DNA of 64,000 nt, from NCBI RefSeq assembly GCF_003336425.1, contig NZ_QEIO01000002.1, positions 26,711-90,710 of the forward strand. The letters are read 5' to 3'. The stretch is from Marinitenerispora sediminis (GTDB lineage Bacteria; Actinomycetota; Actinomycetes; Streptosporangiales; Streptosporangiaceae). Shown one piece after another: positions 43,913 through 52,401 of the stretch. The translations under genes and the position numbers were made by a program. Positions within the stretch are counted from its first letter, which is position 1; every line of letters begins with the position of its first letter. The notes beneath the pieces were generated by a model. The model saw only the letters and a list, made by a program, of their open reading frames with translations. It was not told the origin of the DNA and did not search any database.

Positions 43913-43943
43913 TTGACTCACATCGTGGTTATGTGCTCATAAT
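43913..43943 (+). promoter_or_regulatory. candidate promoter/operator of the GntP operon
   Basis: TTGACT (43913-43918) and CATAAT (43938-43943) are 19 bp apart, 70 bp upstream of the permease ATG. Between them CACAT (43919-43923) and ATGTG (43931-43935) form an inverted repeat, a possible site for the IclR regulator encoded at the other end of the operon. Spacing is slightly long. Confidence 0.5.
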
Positions 43944-44012
43944 CTAGGCCATCTGCCGAAGAAGTGTGATTCGCGGCACGATCCCATGTGATCTCGGCGA
44001 ACAGGACCCCCC

Positions 44013-45458
44013 ATGTCTGACACTGCGGTACTGGTGAACACGGCCGTGGCGATCGTCGCCATCGTGCTGCTCATCGTCCGGTTCAAGCTCAATCCACTCA
44101 TCGCCCTCGTCATCGGCTCGTGCTACCTGGGACTGGCGGCGGGGCTCGGCGTCGAGGGGACGCTCACGACCGTGGCCACCGGATTCGGCGACATCCTCGC
44201 CGAGATCGGGCTGCTCATCGCCTTCGGCGTGCTCATGGGCGCGCTGCTCAACGACCTGGGCGCGATCCGCCGCCTGGTCGAGGGGCTGCTGCGGACCGTC
44301 GGCGCGCAGCGCCTCCCGCACGCCATGGCGCTGACGATCGCCACGTTCCTGCAGTCGATCTTCCTCGACGTGCTGCTGGTGATCTCCGCACCGCTGGCCC
44401 GCGCGGTCGCGCCGCGCCTCGGGAGGTACGGCACCGCCCGGATGGCCACCGCCCTGGCCATCGGCCTGGAGTGCGGGATCGTCTTCACGGTCCCCGGTGT
44501 CGCCGCGCTCGCGCTGGCCGGACTTCTCGGCGTGCCGCTGAGCACCTACCTGGTGTACGGACTCGTCGTCGTGATTCCCACCGTGGCCATCTCGATCACC
44601 ATCATGTCGACGGTGTTCACCCGCGGCTGGTGGAAGCCGGAGCTGGACGAACTGGAGCCGGCCGCGGTCGCGACCGACGCGCTCGCCGAGAGCAGCAGCC
44701 GCTCCACCGCCGCGGGCGGGGACACCGGCGCCGGGGCGGGCGGTACCGCCGCGACCGCGACCGGCGGGGCCGGCGAAGGCGCGCTGCCGGAGCCGGCCGC
44801 CAGCGAGCCGGCGCGGCCGCCGCTGCTCCTACTGTTCGGCCCGCTCGTCGCCGCCCTGCTGCTGGTGGCCGCCGGAGCCGTCACCGAGACGCTGGAGTGG
44901 AGCAACCCCGTCGTGGCGTTCCTGTCGACGCCGATGGTCGCGCTGCTGATCGGCCTGGTCGGCACCTGCCTGGTCGGCCGCCGGTTCATGGGCCGGCCGA
45001 AGGTCGAGGAGTCCCTGGAGACCGGGGTGCGCCAGAGCGGCCAGATCCTGCTGCTCAGCGGGGTGGGCGGCTCACTGGCCGCCACCATCGAGGCGATCGG
45101 GCTCGGCGACATCCTCGGCGGCTACCTGTCGGCCGGCTCGTGGGCTCCGCTGGTGGTGGTGTGGGTGATCGCCGCGGTGCTGCACATCGCGGTCGGCTCG
45201 GTGACGATCTCCGCCATCACGGCCGCCGGGCTGCTCGCCCCGGTGGCGTCGTCGCTCGGCCTGGACCCCGTCCTGATCGCCCTGGCCGCCGGCGCGGGAT
45301 CGCTGTTCATGGTGCACCTCACGAGCAACACCTTCTGGCTGCTCCAGACGCTCATGGGCCAGACCACGCGCGGCACCCTCAAGAGCTGCTCGGTCGGGGT
45401 CTCCGTGGCGTCCGTGGTCGCCATGGGCCCGATCCTCCTCCTCAGCCTCTTCCTGTGA
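44013..45458 (+). CDS. GntP-family organic acid permease
   Basis: A 481-residue membrane protein of the gluconate:H+ symporter family. About twelve hydrophobic helices are visible, with a hydrophilic Ala/Gly-rich loop at about 210-265. Marks include NPLIALVIGSCYLGLAAG near 27-44, GFGDILAEIGLLIAFGVLMG, SIFLDVLLVISAPLARAVAP and the late VGSVTISAITAAGLLAPV with HLTSNTFWLLQ. Members import gluconate and other hydroxy acids, not only sugar acids. Followed by a CoA-transferase and an HMG-CoA lyase-like gene, it more likely brings in a hydroxy-dicarboxylate that is then activated with CoA. Promoter-like elements precede it. Confidence 0.88.
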   Translation: MSDTAVLVNTAVAIVAIVLLIVRFKLNPLIALVIGSCYLGLAAGLGVEGTLTTVATGFGDILAEIGLLIAFGVLMGALLNDLGAIRRLVEGLLRTVGAQRLPHAMALTIATFLQSIFLDVLLVISAPLARAVAPRLGRYGTARMATALAIGLECGIVFTVPGVAALALAGLLGVPLSTYLVYGLVVVIPTVAISITIMSTVFTRGWWKPELDELEPAAVATDALAESSSRSTAAGGDTGAGAGGTAATATGGAGEGALPEPAASEPARPPLLLLFGPLVAALLLVAAGAVTETLEWSNPVVAFLSTPMVALLIGLVGTCLVGRRFMGRPKVEESLETGVRQSGQILLLSGVGGSLAATIEAIGLGDILGGYLSAGSWAPLVVVWVIAAVLHIAVGSVTISAITAAGLLAPVASSLGLDPVLIALAAGAGSLFMVHLTSNTFWLLQTLMGQTTRGTLKSCSVGVSVASVVAMGPILLLSLFL

Positions 45459-45499
45459 CCGCTCACCGCACCCCAACCCCGATCGGAGGACGAGAACCC

Positions 45500-46744
45500 A
45501 TGCGCGACGAGCCGACGCGGCTGCCGCTGGAGGGCGTCCGGGTCCTGGAACTCGGCAACTACATCGCCGGCCCCACCGCCGGGCGGATGCTCGCCGACTT
45601 CGGTGCCGAAGTGATCAAGGTCGAGCGGCCGGGCCGCGGTGACGAACTGCGGAACTGGCGGCTCTACGGCGGCGACGTGTCCATGCTCTTCCGGACCGTC
45701 AACCGCAACAAGAAGTCGATCGTGCTCGACCTGCGGACCCCGCTGGGGCGCTCCACCGCCCTGGACCTCGCCCGGAACTGCGACGTCGTGATCGAGAACT
45801 TCCGTCCCGGCACGCTGGAGAAGTGGGGCCTGGGCCCCGACGAGCTGGAGGCGGCCAACCCCGACATCGTCCTCGCCCGCATCTCCGCGTTCGGCCAGAC
45901 CGGCCCGCTGGCCGGCCGGCCCGGGTTCGCAGCGGTCGCCGAGGCCATGGGCGGGCTGCGCCACCTGGTCGGCGAGGCCGACCGGCCGCCCTCCCGCGTG
46001 GGTGTGTCCATCGGGGACTCCATCGCGGGCCTGTACGCGGCGTTCGGCGTCATGGTCGCCCTGTTCGAGCGCGGGGCGGCGCCCGCGGCGCGTTCCCGGC
46101 CGCTCGCCGAGCGGGCCGTCGACGTCGCGCTGCACGAGGCCGTCTTCTCGATGATGGAGTCACTGGTGCCCGACCACCTCGCCCACGGGGTCGACCGGCA
46201 GCGGGTCGGCGGTCGGATGGAGGGCATCGCCCCGACCAACGCCTACGAGTGCGCGGACGGCGCGAGCGTGGTGATCGCCGGCAACGGCGACTCCATCTTC
46301 CGCCGCTTCATGGCGGCCATCGGCCGGCCCGATCTCGCCGCGGACCCCGGGCTCGCCGACAACGCCCAGCGCTGGGAGCGGCGCGACGAACTCGACCAGG
46401 CCATCGCGGCCTGGACCCGGACGCTGCCCCGCGACGAGGTACTGGCGGTCCTGGAGGACGCGGGCGTGCCCGCCGGCCCGATCTACACGGCCGCGGACAT
46501 CTGCGGGGACGAGCAGTACCGCGCCCGGGACATGATCCAGCGCCTGCCCGTCGACACCGGCGCCGGCGAGCCGGTCGAGGTGGGCTTCCCCGGGATCGTG
46601 CCCCTCATCGGCCGCACGTCGCTGCCGGTCCGCACGGTTGGACCCGACCTCGGCGCGCACACCCGCGAGGTGCTCGCGACCGTGCTCGGCCGCAGCGATG
46701 AGGAGATCGACCAGATCATCGAGCACACGGAGGTGCCGGCATGA
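45500..46744 (+). CDS. type III (CaiB/BaiF) CoA-transferase
   Basis: A 414-residue protein, ATG 45500 behind GGAGGACGAGAACCC. It has LEGVRVLELGNYIAGPTAGRM in pieces at 10-30, LADFGAEVIKVERPGRGD at 31-48, NRNKKSIVLDLR near 68-79, DVVIENFRPGT, ISAFGQTGP and SIGDSIAGLYAAFG with the likely catalytic Asp173. These enzymes move CoA between carboxylic acids through an acyl-Asp intermediate. Between a GntP permease and a lyase of the HMG-CoA type it should activate the imported acid. The stop overlaps the lyase ATG (ATGA), giving tight coupling. Confidence 0.9.
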   Translation: MRDEPTRLPLEGVRVLELGNYIAGPTAGRMLADFGAEVIKVERPGRGDELRNWRLYGGDVSMLFRTVNRNKKSIVLDLRTPLGRSTALDLARNCDVVIENFRPGTLEKWGLGPDELEAANPDIVLARISAFGQTGPLAGRPGFAAVAEAMGGLRHLVGEADRPPSRVGVSIGDSIAGLYAAFGVMVALFERGAAPAARSRPLAERAVDVALHEAVFSMMESLVPDHLAHGVDRQRVGGRMEGIAPTNAYECADGASVVIAGNGDSIFRRFMAAIGRPDLAADPGLADNAQRWERRDELDQAIAAWTRTLPRDEVLAVLEDAGVPAGPIYTAADICGDEQYRARDMIQRLPVDTGAGEPVEVGFPGIVPLIGRTSLPVRTVGPDLGAHTREVLATVLGRSDEEIDQIIEHTEVPA

Positions 46745-47691
46745 CCGACACGGCGTTCCGCCCCGCGGCCACCCTGCGGGACGTCACCCTGCGCGACGGC
46801 CTGCAGCTTACCGGCAAGCCCCTGCCGACCGCGCGCAAGGTGGCGGTGGTCCGGGAGCTGCTCGCACTCGGCGTCCCCTCCGTGGAGATCGGTTCGCTGG
46901 CCCGGCCGGACCTGGTGCCGTCCATGGCCAACACCCTGGAGGTCGTCGAACAGCTGGAGGCCGACGAACTGGCCCGCTGCTGGGTGTGGGTGGCGACGCC
47001 CCGCCACGTGGAGAAGGCGGCAGCGGCGGGGGCGGTGAACTTCCAGTACTGCCTGTCGGCCTCCGACCAGCACAACCGGGCCAACATCGGCCGGCCCACG
47101 GAGGCGAGCCTGGACGCCATGCCCGCCGCCGTGGAGCACGCGCTGTCCGTCCGGGGCCGCATCCAGCTGTGCGTCGCGACCGCCTTCACCTGCCCCTTCG
47201 AGGGAGCGGTGCCCGAGGAGCGGGTGCTGGCCATCGCCGCCGACCCGCGGACGCGCGGCGCCGAGGACATCGTCGTGTGCGACACCCTCGGGCAGGCCGT
47301 CCCCGCGCAGGTGGCCGGCCTGGTGGAGAAGGTCGCCGCGCACACGCCCTCCCGGCGGATCGTCTACCACGGCCACGACACCTGGGGCCTGGGCGTGGCG
47401 AACTCGCTGGCAGCCGTCGCCGCCGGTGCGAGCGAGGTCGACGGCTCGCTCGGCGGGCTCGGCGGCTGCCCGTTCGCCCCCGGAGCCAGCGGCAACGCCG
47501 CCACCGAGGACCTGCTGTTCGCGCTCCGGCCCGACTGGCTCACCCCCGGGGTGTTCGCCGCGCTCGTCCGGCTGACCGGCGGCCTGCTCGGCGAACTGGG
47601 CGAGCCCAACCGGTCCCGCGCGGTCCAGGGCGCCCAGTCCAGTGCCACCGCCTTCCCGTGGGCGCTGGCAGCCGCACCGGACCGTGCGTGA
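46741..47691 (+). CDS. HMG-CoA lyase-like DRE-TIM lyase
   Basis: A 316-residue TIM-barrel lyase. It has TLRDVTLRDGLQ at 10-21 (the DRE-type metal Asp), VEIGSLARPDLVPSMANT, a His-x-His metal pair in YHGHDTWGLGVANSLAA, and GLGGCPFAPGASGNAATEDL, the HMG-CoA lyase signature loop with its catalytic Cys. It would cleave a 3-hydroxy-3-methylacyl-CoA, such as HMG-CoA to acetyl-CoA and acetoacetate, or a citramalyl-CoA-type substrate. Gene order suggests transport, CoA activation and cleavage of one imported hydroxy acid. The exact acid is not determined. Confidence 0.85.
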   Translation: MTDTAFRPAATLRDVTLRDGLQLTGKPLPTARKVAVVRELLALGVPSVEIGSLARPDLVPSMANTLEVVEQLEADELARCWVWVATPRHVEKAAAAGAVNFQYCLSASDQHNRANIGRPTEASLDAMPAAVEHALSVRGRIQLCVATAFTCPFEGAVPEERVLAIAADPRTRGAEDIVVCDTLGQAVPAQVAGLVEKVAAHTPSRRIVYHGHDTWGLGVANSLAAVAAGASEVDGSLGGLGGCPFAPGASGNAATEDLLFALRPDWLTPGVFAALVRLTGGLLGELGEPNRSRAVQGAQSSATAFPWALAAAPDRA

Positions 47692-47711
47692 GCCGGCGGC
47701 CCCGCGCGCGC

Positions 47712-48521
47712 TCAGGCCGGGTAGCGCCCGCCGAGGGCCCGGGTGATCCGCTCAGCGTGCTCCACCAGCAGGTCGATCCACTCGACGCACTTGTCATAGG
47801 GCATCCGCAGCGTCGGCCCCTGGACCGTCACCGCGCCCACGAGGTCGGCCGCCGAGTCGAACACGGGCGCGGCGAGCCCGGACGCGCCGTCGACCCGCTC
47901 GCCCACGGTGATGGCGTACCCGTCGCTCAGCGTCCGCTTGACCAGGTCGCGCAGCTCGGCCCGGTCGGTGACGGTGCTGTCGGTCAGCTGCGGGAGTTCC
48001 CGCCGCAGTACCCGTTCGGCCAGCTCGGGCGTCCACGCCATGATGACGCGGCCCGAGGCGCCCACCGTGACCGGCGCGATCCTGCCGACCGCCATCTCCC
48101 GCCGAAGCGCGTGGCGGGTCTCCGCGACGGCGATGCACACCCGGTACTCGCCCTCGGCGCGGAAGAACGACGCGGTCTCCCCGGTCAGGTCGCGGAGGTC
48201 CTTCAGGACGGGGTTGACCACGGCGAGCACGTCCAGGTCCTTGGTCCCGGCCGCCGCCCAGTACGCCATCCGGGCCCCGATGCGGATGCGGTCGCCGGTA
48301 CGGTCCAGGAACCCGTGGGCGACCAGGTTCGTCACGAGCCGCTGTACCGTCGAGGTGGGCAGGCCGGTGCTCTGCTGGATCTCGCGCAGGGTCAGCGACG
48401 GCTTGTGCAGCGTGAACGCGTTCAGGATCTCGGTGATCTTGCCGAGCACGAGCAGCGGTGCCTGCCCGGACCCTCCGCTCGCCTTGTCGGGCCCGCGCCC
48501 GGTCACCTCGCGGCTACTCAT
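47712..48521 (-). CDS. IclR-family regulator
   Basis: A 269-residue regulator from ATG 48521; an in-frame ATG at 48533 is also possible. Residues about 22-80 form the winged helix (LTLREIQQSTGLPTSTVQRLVTNLVAHGFL), residues 95-265 the IclR effector domain (LRDLTGETASFF, VGASGRVIMAW, GYAITVGERVDGASGLAAPVFD, GAVTVQGPTLRM). It is convergent with the permease/CoA-transferase/lyase operon and divergent from threonine ammonia-lyase. It is a candidate controller of the former through the inverted repeat in its promoter. Confidence 0.88.
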   Translation of the reverse strand: MSSREVTGRGPDKASGGSGQAPLLVLGKITEILNAFTLHKPSLTLREIQQSTGLPTSTVQRLVTNLVAHGFLDRTGDRIRIGARMAYWAAAGTKDLDVLAVVNPVLKDLRDLTGETASFFRAEGEYRVCIAVAETRHALRREMAVGRIAPVTVGASGRVIMAWTPELAERVLRRELPQLTDSTVTDRAELRDLVKRTLSDGYAITVGERVDGASGLAAPVFDSAADLVGAVTVQGPTLRMPYDKCVEWIDLLVEHAERITRALGGRYPA

Positions 48522-48601
48522 ACCGTCGAACATACGCCAGAAGAGCGGGGGGCTCCGTCCATAATCCGAGCGCTCCCGACTCCACGGAAAGAAGGACGGC
48601 G

Positions 48602-49882
48602 TTGACTGAAAACGCCTCGGACAAAGCGGCCGCACACGAGGTGGTGACCGCGGCCGACGTGGCCGCGGCCGCCGACCGGTTCACCGGCGTGATCCCGCCC
48701 ACCCCGCTGCAGCGCAACGAGCGGCTCTCGGCCCGGCACGGCCTCGACGTCTGGCTGAAGCGCGAGGACCTCAACGCGGTCCGCTCCTACAAGGGGCGCG
48801 GCGCGCTGAACTTCGTGCGCTCCCTGGACGCGGGGCAGCGGCGGCAGGGCGTGATCTGCGCGAGCGCGGGCAACCACGCCCAGGGCGTGGCGTTCGCCTG
48901 CGCCTCCCTCGGCATCCGGGCGCGGGTGTACCTGCCGCGGACCACGCCGCGGCAGAAGCGCGACCGGGTAGCGCACCTCGGCGGCGAGAGCGTGCGGATC
49001 GTCGTGACCGGCGAGACCTACGACGACGCCGCCGCGGCGGCCCGCGCCGACGCCGAGGACCTCGGGATGACCCTGCTCCCGGCCTTCGACGACCCTCGCA
49101 CGATCGCGGGCCAGGGCACCGTCGTGAAGGAGGCCGTGGAGCAGCTCGGACGCGCGCCCGACGCCGTAGTGGTGCCCGTGGGCGGCGGCGGCCTGCTCGC
49201 CGGAACGCTCGCCTGGCTGCGGGAGGAGCACCCCGAGGTCCGCGTGGTCGGCGCGGAGCCGCTCGGCGCGCCGAGCATGGCCGCGGCCCTGGAGGCGGGG
49301 CACCCGGTGCAGCTGGAGCACATCGACCCGTTCGTGGACGGCGCCGCGGTGCGCAGGGTCGGCCGCTTCACCCACGCGATCGCGGCGGCCGGGCGGCCGC
49401 GCATGGTCGTCGTCCCCGAGGGGCGGATCTGCGGCGAGATACTCGACCTCTACCAGTCCGACGGCATCATCAGCGAACCCGCGGGGGCGCTCGCCTCGGC
49501 CGCGCTCGGCCCCGACCTGGACCTGCCGTCCGGCGCGACCGTGCTGTGCGTCCTGTCCGGCGGGAACAACGACGTGAGCCGGTATGCCGAGATCGTCGAA
49601 CGGGCGCTGGTCCACGAGGGCCGCAAGCACTACTTCCTGATCGACTTCCCGCAGGAGCCGGGCGCCCTGCGCCGGTTCCTCGACGAGGTCCTCGGGCCGG
49701 ACGACGACATCACCCGGTTCGAGTACGTCAAACGCAACAACCGCGAGACCGGGCCCGCGCTGGTGGGGGTCGAGCTCGGCGCCCCCGAGAACCTCGCCCC
49801 CATCCTGAAGCGGATGGACGACGCTCCGCACCGGGTCGAGCGCATCTTCCCGGACAGCCCGCTGTTCGGCTTCCTCGTGTGA
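48602..49882 (+). CDS. ilvA: threonine ammonia-lyase (threonine dehydratase)
   Basis: A 426-residue PLP enzyme started at TTG 48602 behind AAGGA. It has RSYKGRGALN with PLP-Lys64, CASAGNHAQGVAFACASL, the phosphate loop VPVGGGGLLAG and LSGGNNDV. The C-terminal 80 residues (HYFLIDFPQEPGALRRFLDEV) are a single ACT-like regulatory domain. It deaminates threonine to 2-oxobutanoate for isoleucine synthesis, with feedback control by isoleucine expected from that domain. Length and domain order match the short actinobacterial IlvA. It is divergent from the IclR gene over 80 bp. Confidence 0.92.
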   Translation: MTENASDKAAAHEVVTAADVAAAADRFTGVIPPTPLQRNERLSARHGLDVWLKREDLNAVRSYKGRGALNFVRSLDAGQRRQGVICASAGNHAQGVAFACASLGIRARVYLPRTTPRQKRDRVAHLGGESVRIVVTGETYDDAAAAARADAEDLGMTLLPAFDDPRTIAGQGTVVKEAVEQLGRAPDAVVVPVGGGGLLAGTLAWLREEHPEVRVVGAEPLGAPSMAAALEAGHPVQLEHIDPFVDGAAVRRVGRFTHAIAAAGRPRMVVVPEGRICGEILDLYQSDGIISEPAGALASAALGPDLDLPSGATVLCVLSGGNNDVSRYAEIVERALVHEGRKHYFLIDFPQEPGALRRFLDEVLGPDDDITRFEYVKRNNRETGPALVGVELGAPENLAPILKRMDDAPHRVERIFPDSPLFGFLV

Positions 49883-50251
49883 CGGCCGGCGGTGGCGGCG
49901 CCGCCCGTCACCGCCGCGCGGTGCCGCGGCCCCGCCGTGACGGCGCGGCTCAGCCGGCGGCCGCGCTGCCGCCGCCCGAACGCCCGGCGGAGGCACTGCC
50001 GGTACCGGTAACCACGCAACGTCCCATGGCGCGCGGGTCCCTCCCGGCGGATCGGGCACTCACCCGTGCGTGGTCGGGGACCGGACGCCGTGGGTGCTGG
50101 CGCGGAGCGGGGCGCCCGCGGCGCCGCTGACGGGGGCGGGCGCGCCGACTCCTGCTCCCCGCGGGCGATCGGCGGCACGATGGGCTCGACGCGCTGTCGA
50201 GCACGGTCGGCGCAGGGAACGGCGCCTGCCGACGATCGCTAACGTGTCCCT
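49883..50251. other. 369-bp intergenic region
   Basis: Apart from the hairpin after ilvA nothing is recognised. Translations are Arg/Pro/Gly-rich. The TetR promoter should lie in the last 100 bp. Confidence 0.4.
49888..49915 (+). terminator. hairpin after ilvA
   Basis: GGCGGTG (49888-49894) pairs with CACCGCC (49909-49915) six bases after the stop codon; the loop is itself GC-rich. Placement is right; no U-tract. Confidence 0.5.
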
Positions 50252-50938
50252 ATGACTCCGCCCCCGCCCGCGTCCACCTCCTCCGGGGGGCGGCGCCGCC
50301 CCGCGATGAGCCGCGGCGACCGCCAGGAGATCGCGCTGCTCGACAGCGTGGAGCGGCTGCTGGCCGCCAAGCCGCTGACCGAGATCACGATCGCCGAGAT
50401 CGCGGCCGGCGCCGGGCTGTCACGGGCGTCGGTGTACTTCTACTTCGACGGCAAGGACGCCGTCGTCGAGGCCGCCATCGCCCGCTCCGTGCTGCGCGTC
50501 GTCGACACGCTCGCCGACCGGACGGCGATCCGCGGCGAGACCGCCATGGCGAGCGTCGAGCACATCCTGGGATTCAGCTTCGACCTGTGGCGCAGGAACG
50601 CCCCGCTGCTCCGCGCGGCCAACCACCTGCTGGGCCACCGCCCCAGCATGCGCGCCGCCTGGGAGGCGTACTTCGAGCGCTGCGCCCGCCTCATCGCCGC
50701 CGCCGTCGAGCGCGACCGCGCCCGCGGGGCGCTCCCGGACACCGGTGACGACCCCTACCGCACGGCGATCGCCCTGAGCTGGATGGCCGAGCGCAACGTG
50801 TACCTGCTCTTCACGCGTGAGCACACCCGCCAGGAGGAGGACGAGCTCCTGGCCACCCTCATGCTGCTGATCCGGCGCGGTATCGGGGCCGGCGCTGCCG
50901 CGGACGGGAGGGACGGGGCCGAGCGGTCCGGCACCTGA
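50252..50938 (+). CDS. TetR-family regulator (EthR-like)
   Basis: A 228-residue one-component repressor. Residues 20-75 contain the TetR helix-turn-helix (PLTEITIAEIAAGAGLSRASVYFYFDGKD). The C-terminal ligand domain with RAAWEAYFERCARLIAAAVERDRARGALP and a conserved WMAERNVY is the EthR-type arrangement. EthR relatives usually control a divergent monooxygenase; none is present here, so the target is unknown. The gene stands alone. Confidence 0.88.
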   Translation: MTPPPPASTSSGGRRRPAMSRGDRQEIALLDSVERLLAAKPLTEITIAEIAAGAGLSRASVYFYFDGKDAVVEAAIARSVLRVVDTLADRTAIRGETAMASVEHILGFSFDLWRRNAPLLRAANHLLGHRPSMRAAWEAYFERCARLIAAAVERDRARGALPDTGDDPYRTAIALSWMAERNVYLLFTREHTRQEEDELLATLMLLIRRGIGAGAAADGRDGAERSGT

Positions 50939-51276
50939 CCCTTCGGTGCGGGCGGCAGCGGTCCGGTGTACCGCGGGATGTCGCGCCTTCAGTGGTCGAA
51001 CGAGGACAAAACTTGACATCGTGTTGACTTCGGGCGGCCGGAGGCGGAAAACTCGGTGCGCGGAGCGGCCGTGGCGGACCGTGCCGCCGGCACGGCCGCG
51101 CGCCGAGGCCCACGCCCCCCGTTCGCCCGTGCGAGCACCGCCACCGGACCGAGGCCCGCACCGAACCCGCCGCCCTGCCGTGGACCCGGTTCCTCCGGGA
51201 CCATGACCTGCTCCCACCGCCGCGCGACCGGCGCGCAGCCGAAACGGCGGCACCCCCGAGTTCGAGGAGTACCCAC
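50939..51276. other. 338-bp intergenic region
   Basis: A less GC-rich patch at 50995-51050 includes AAACTTGACATCGTGTTGAC (51008-51027), with two overlapping TTGAC boxes, probably the promoter region of the lipoprotein/OmpA pair. A -10 was not resolved. Confidence 0.4.
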
Positions 51277-51816
51277 GTGCGACCTTCCGTACGGGCCGCG
51301 GTGCCCGCGCTCCTCCTGGCGTTCCTCCTGGCCGGCTGCTCGGGCGGCGGCGCGCCCGACGATGGCGGCGGTGACGGGCAGGCCGCCGAGAGCACGGCCG
51401 AAGCCTCCGGGGAGACCACCGAGGTCGTCGCCGAGACGGTCTGGCCCTACCAGGACAGGGAGGGGGAGGCCCGGGTCCAGGTGCACGCCCTGCGGGTGCG
51501 CGGGGAGCTGGCGCAGCTCACCCTCACCGTGACCGCCGGGCGCGGCGGCGACGGCCAGGGGGACAACCTGTACTCGCTCTACGGCTCCGTCGTCACCGAG
51601 CCCTACCTCGTCGACACCGCGAACCTGACCCGGTACAACGTCGTCCGCGACTCCGACGGCATCGCCCAGGCGCCCGACGTGGTGGACACGCGGCTGGTCT
51701 TCGACCAGCCCGTCGATCTCAGCTACACCTTCGCCGCGCCGCCGGACGATGTCACGGCGATGGACCTCTACGTCGGGGCGTTCCCGCCGGTGACCGATGT
51801 CCCGGTGGTGCGGTGA
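51277..51816 (+). CDS. exported lipoprotein, unknown function
   Basis: A 179-residue lipoprotein, GTG 51277 behind CGAGGAGTACCCAC. The signal peptide ends in LLAGCSGGG (lipobox Cys near residue 21), followed by a Gly/Asp/Glu-rich tether and a beta-rich domain (RVQVHALRVRGELAQLTLTVTA near 69-90). I recognise no family. Its stop overlaps the GTG of an OmpA-domain gene, so the two are probably made together and act at the cell surface, a pairing seen in other actinomycetes. Confidence 0.75.
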   Translation: MRPSVRAAVPALLLAFLLAGCSGGGAPDDGGGDGQAAESTAEASGETTEVVAETVWPYQDREGEARVQVHALRVRGELAQLTLTVTAGRGGDGQGDNLYSLYGSVVTEPYLVDTANLTRYNVVRDSDGIAQAPDVVDTRLVFDQPVDLSYTFAAPPDDVTAMDLYVGAFPPVTDVPVVR

Positions 51817-52394
51817 GCGGCCGGCGCGGGCGCGTCCTCCCGCTGCTCGGAGTCCTGGCGCTCACCCCCGTGCTCATGGCGGCGGGCGACGGCGGGCAGG
51901 ACGGCGGCCGGATCACGCACGAGCAGCTGGAGGCGTCCAAGATCGGTCTCGACGTCGATGGCGCCGTGGCCACACTCGACGTCGAGGGCTCGGTCGAGCC
52001 CATGGAGCACGAGGAGGTCGAGGGGTCCACCACCACGGTGGTCATCGCAGCCGACGTGCTGTTCGAGTTCGACGAGGACGCCCTCAGCGATGACGCCGAG
52101 GCCAGCCTCGCCGGCATCGCCGAACGCCTGGAGGGGGCGACGGGAACGGTCCAGGTGGTCGGCCACTCCGACGGGCTCGGCGCGGACGACTACAACCAGG
52201 ACCTGTCGGAGCGGCGGGCCGAGACCGTGCGCGACGCGCTGCGGGAGATGCTCGGCCAGGACGCTCCCGAGATCGAGGCGTCCGGGCGGGGGTCCAGCGA
52301 GCCGATCGCGGAGGAGACCGGCGGCGACGGCGAGGACCTCCCGGCGGGGCGCTCCCAGAACCGCCGGGTGGAGATCGTCTTCGACGGCGGGTGA
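51813..52394 (+). CDS. OmpA/MotB-domain exported protein
   Basis: A 193-residue protein with an N-terminal export segment (RVLPLLGVLALTPVLMAAG) and an OmpA-like peptidoglycan-associating domain: ADVLFEFDEDALSDDAEASL near 79-98, VQVVGHSDGLGADDYNQDLS and ERRAETVRDAL, ending SQNRRVEIVF. The Asp and Arg expected to grip diaminopimelate are within these motifs. In a Gram-positive such domains fix proteins to the wall. The GTG start overlaps the lipoprotein stop. Confidence 0.85.
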   Translation: MSGRRGRVLPLLGVLALTPVLMAAGDGGQDGGRITHEQLEASKIGLDVDGAVATLDVEGSVEPMEHEEVEGSTTTVVIAADVLFEFDEDALSDDAEASLAGIAERLEGATGTVQVVGHSDGLGADDYNQDLSERRAETVRDALREMLGQDAPEIEASGRGSSEPIAEETGGDGEDLPAGRSQNRRVEIVFDGG

Positions 52395-52401
52395 CGGCCG
52401 C

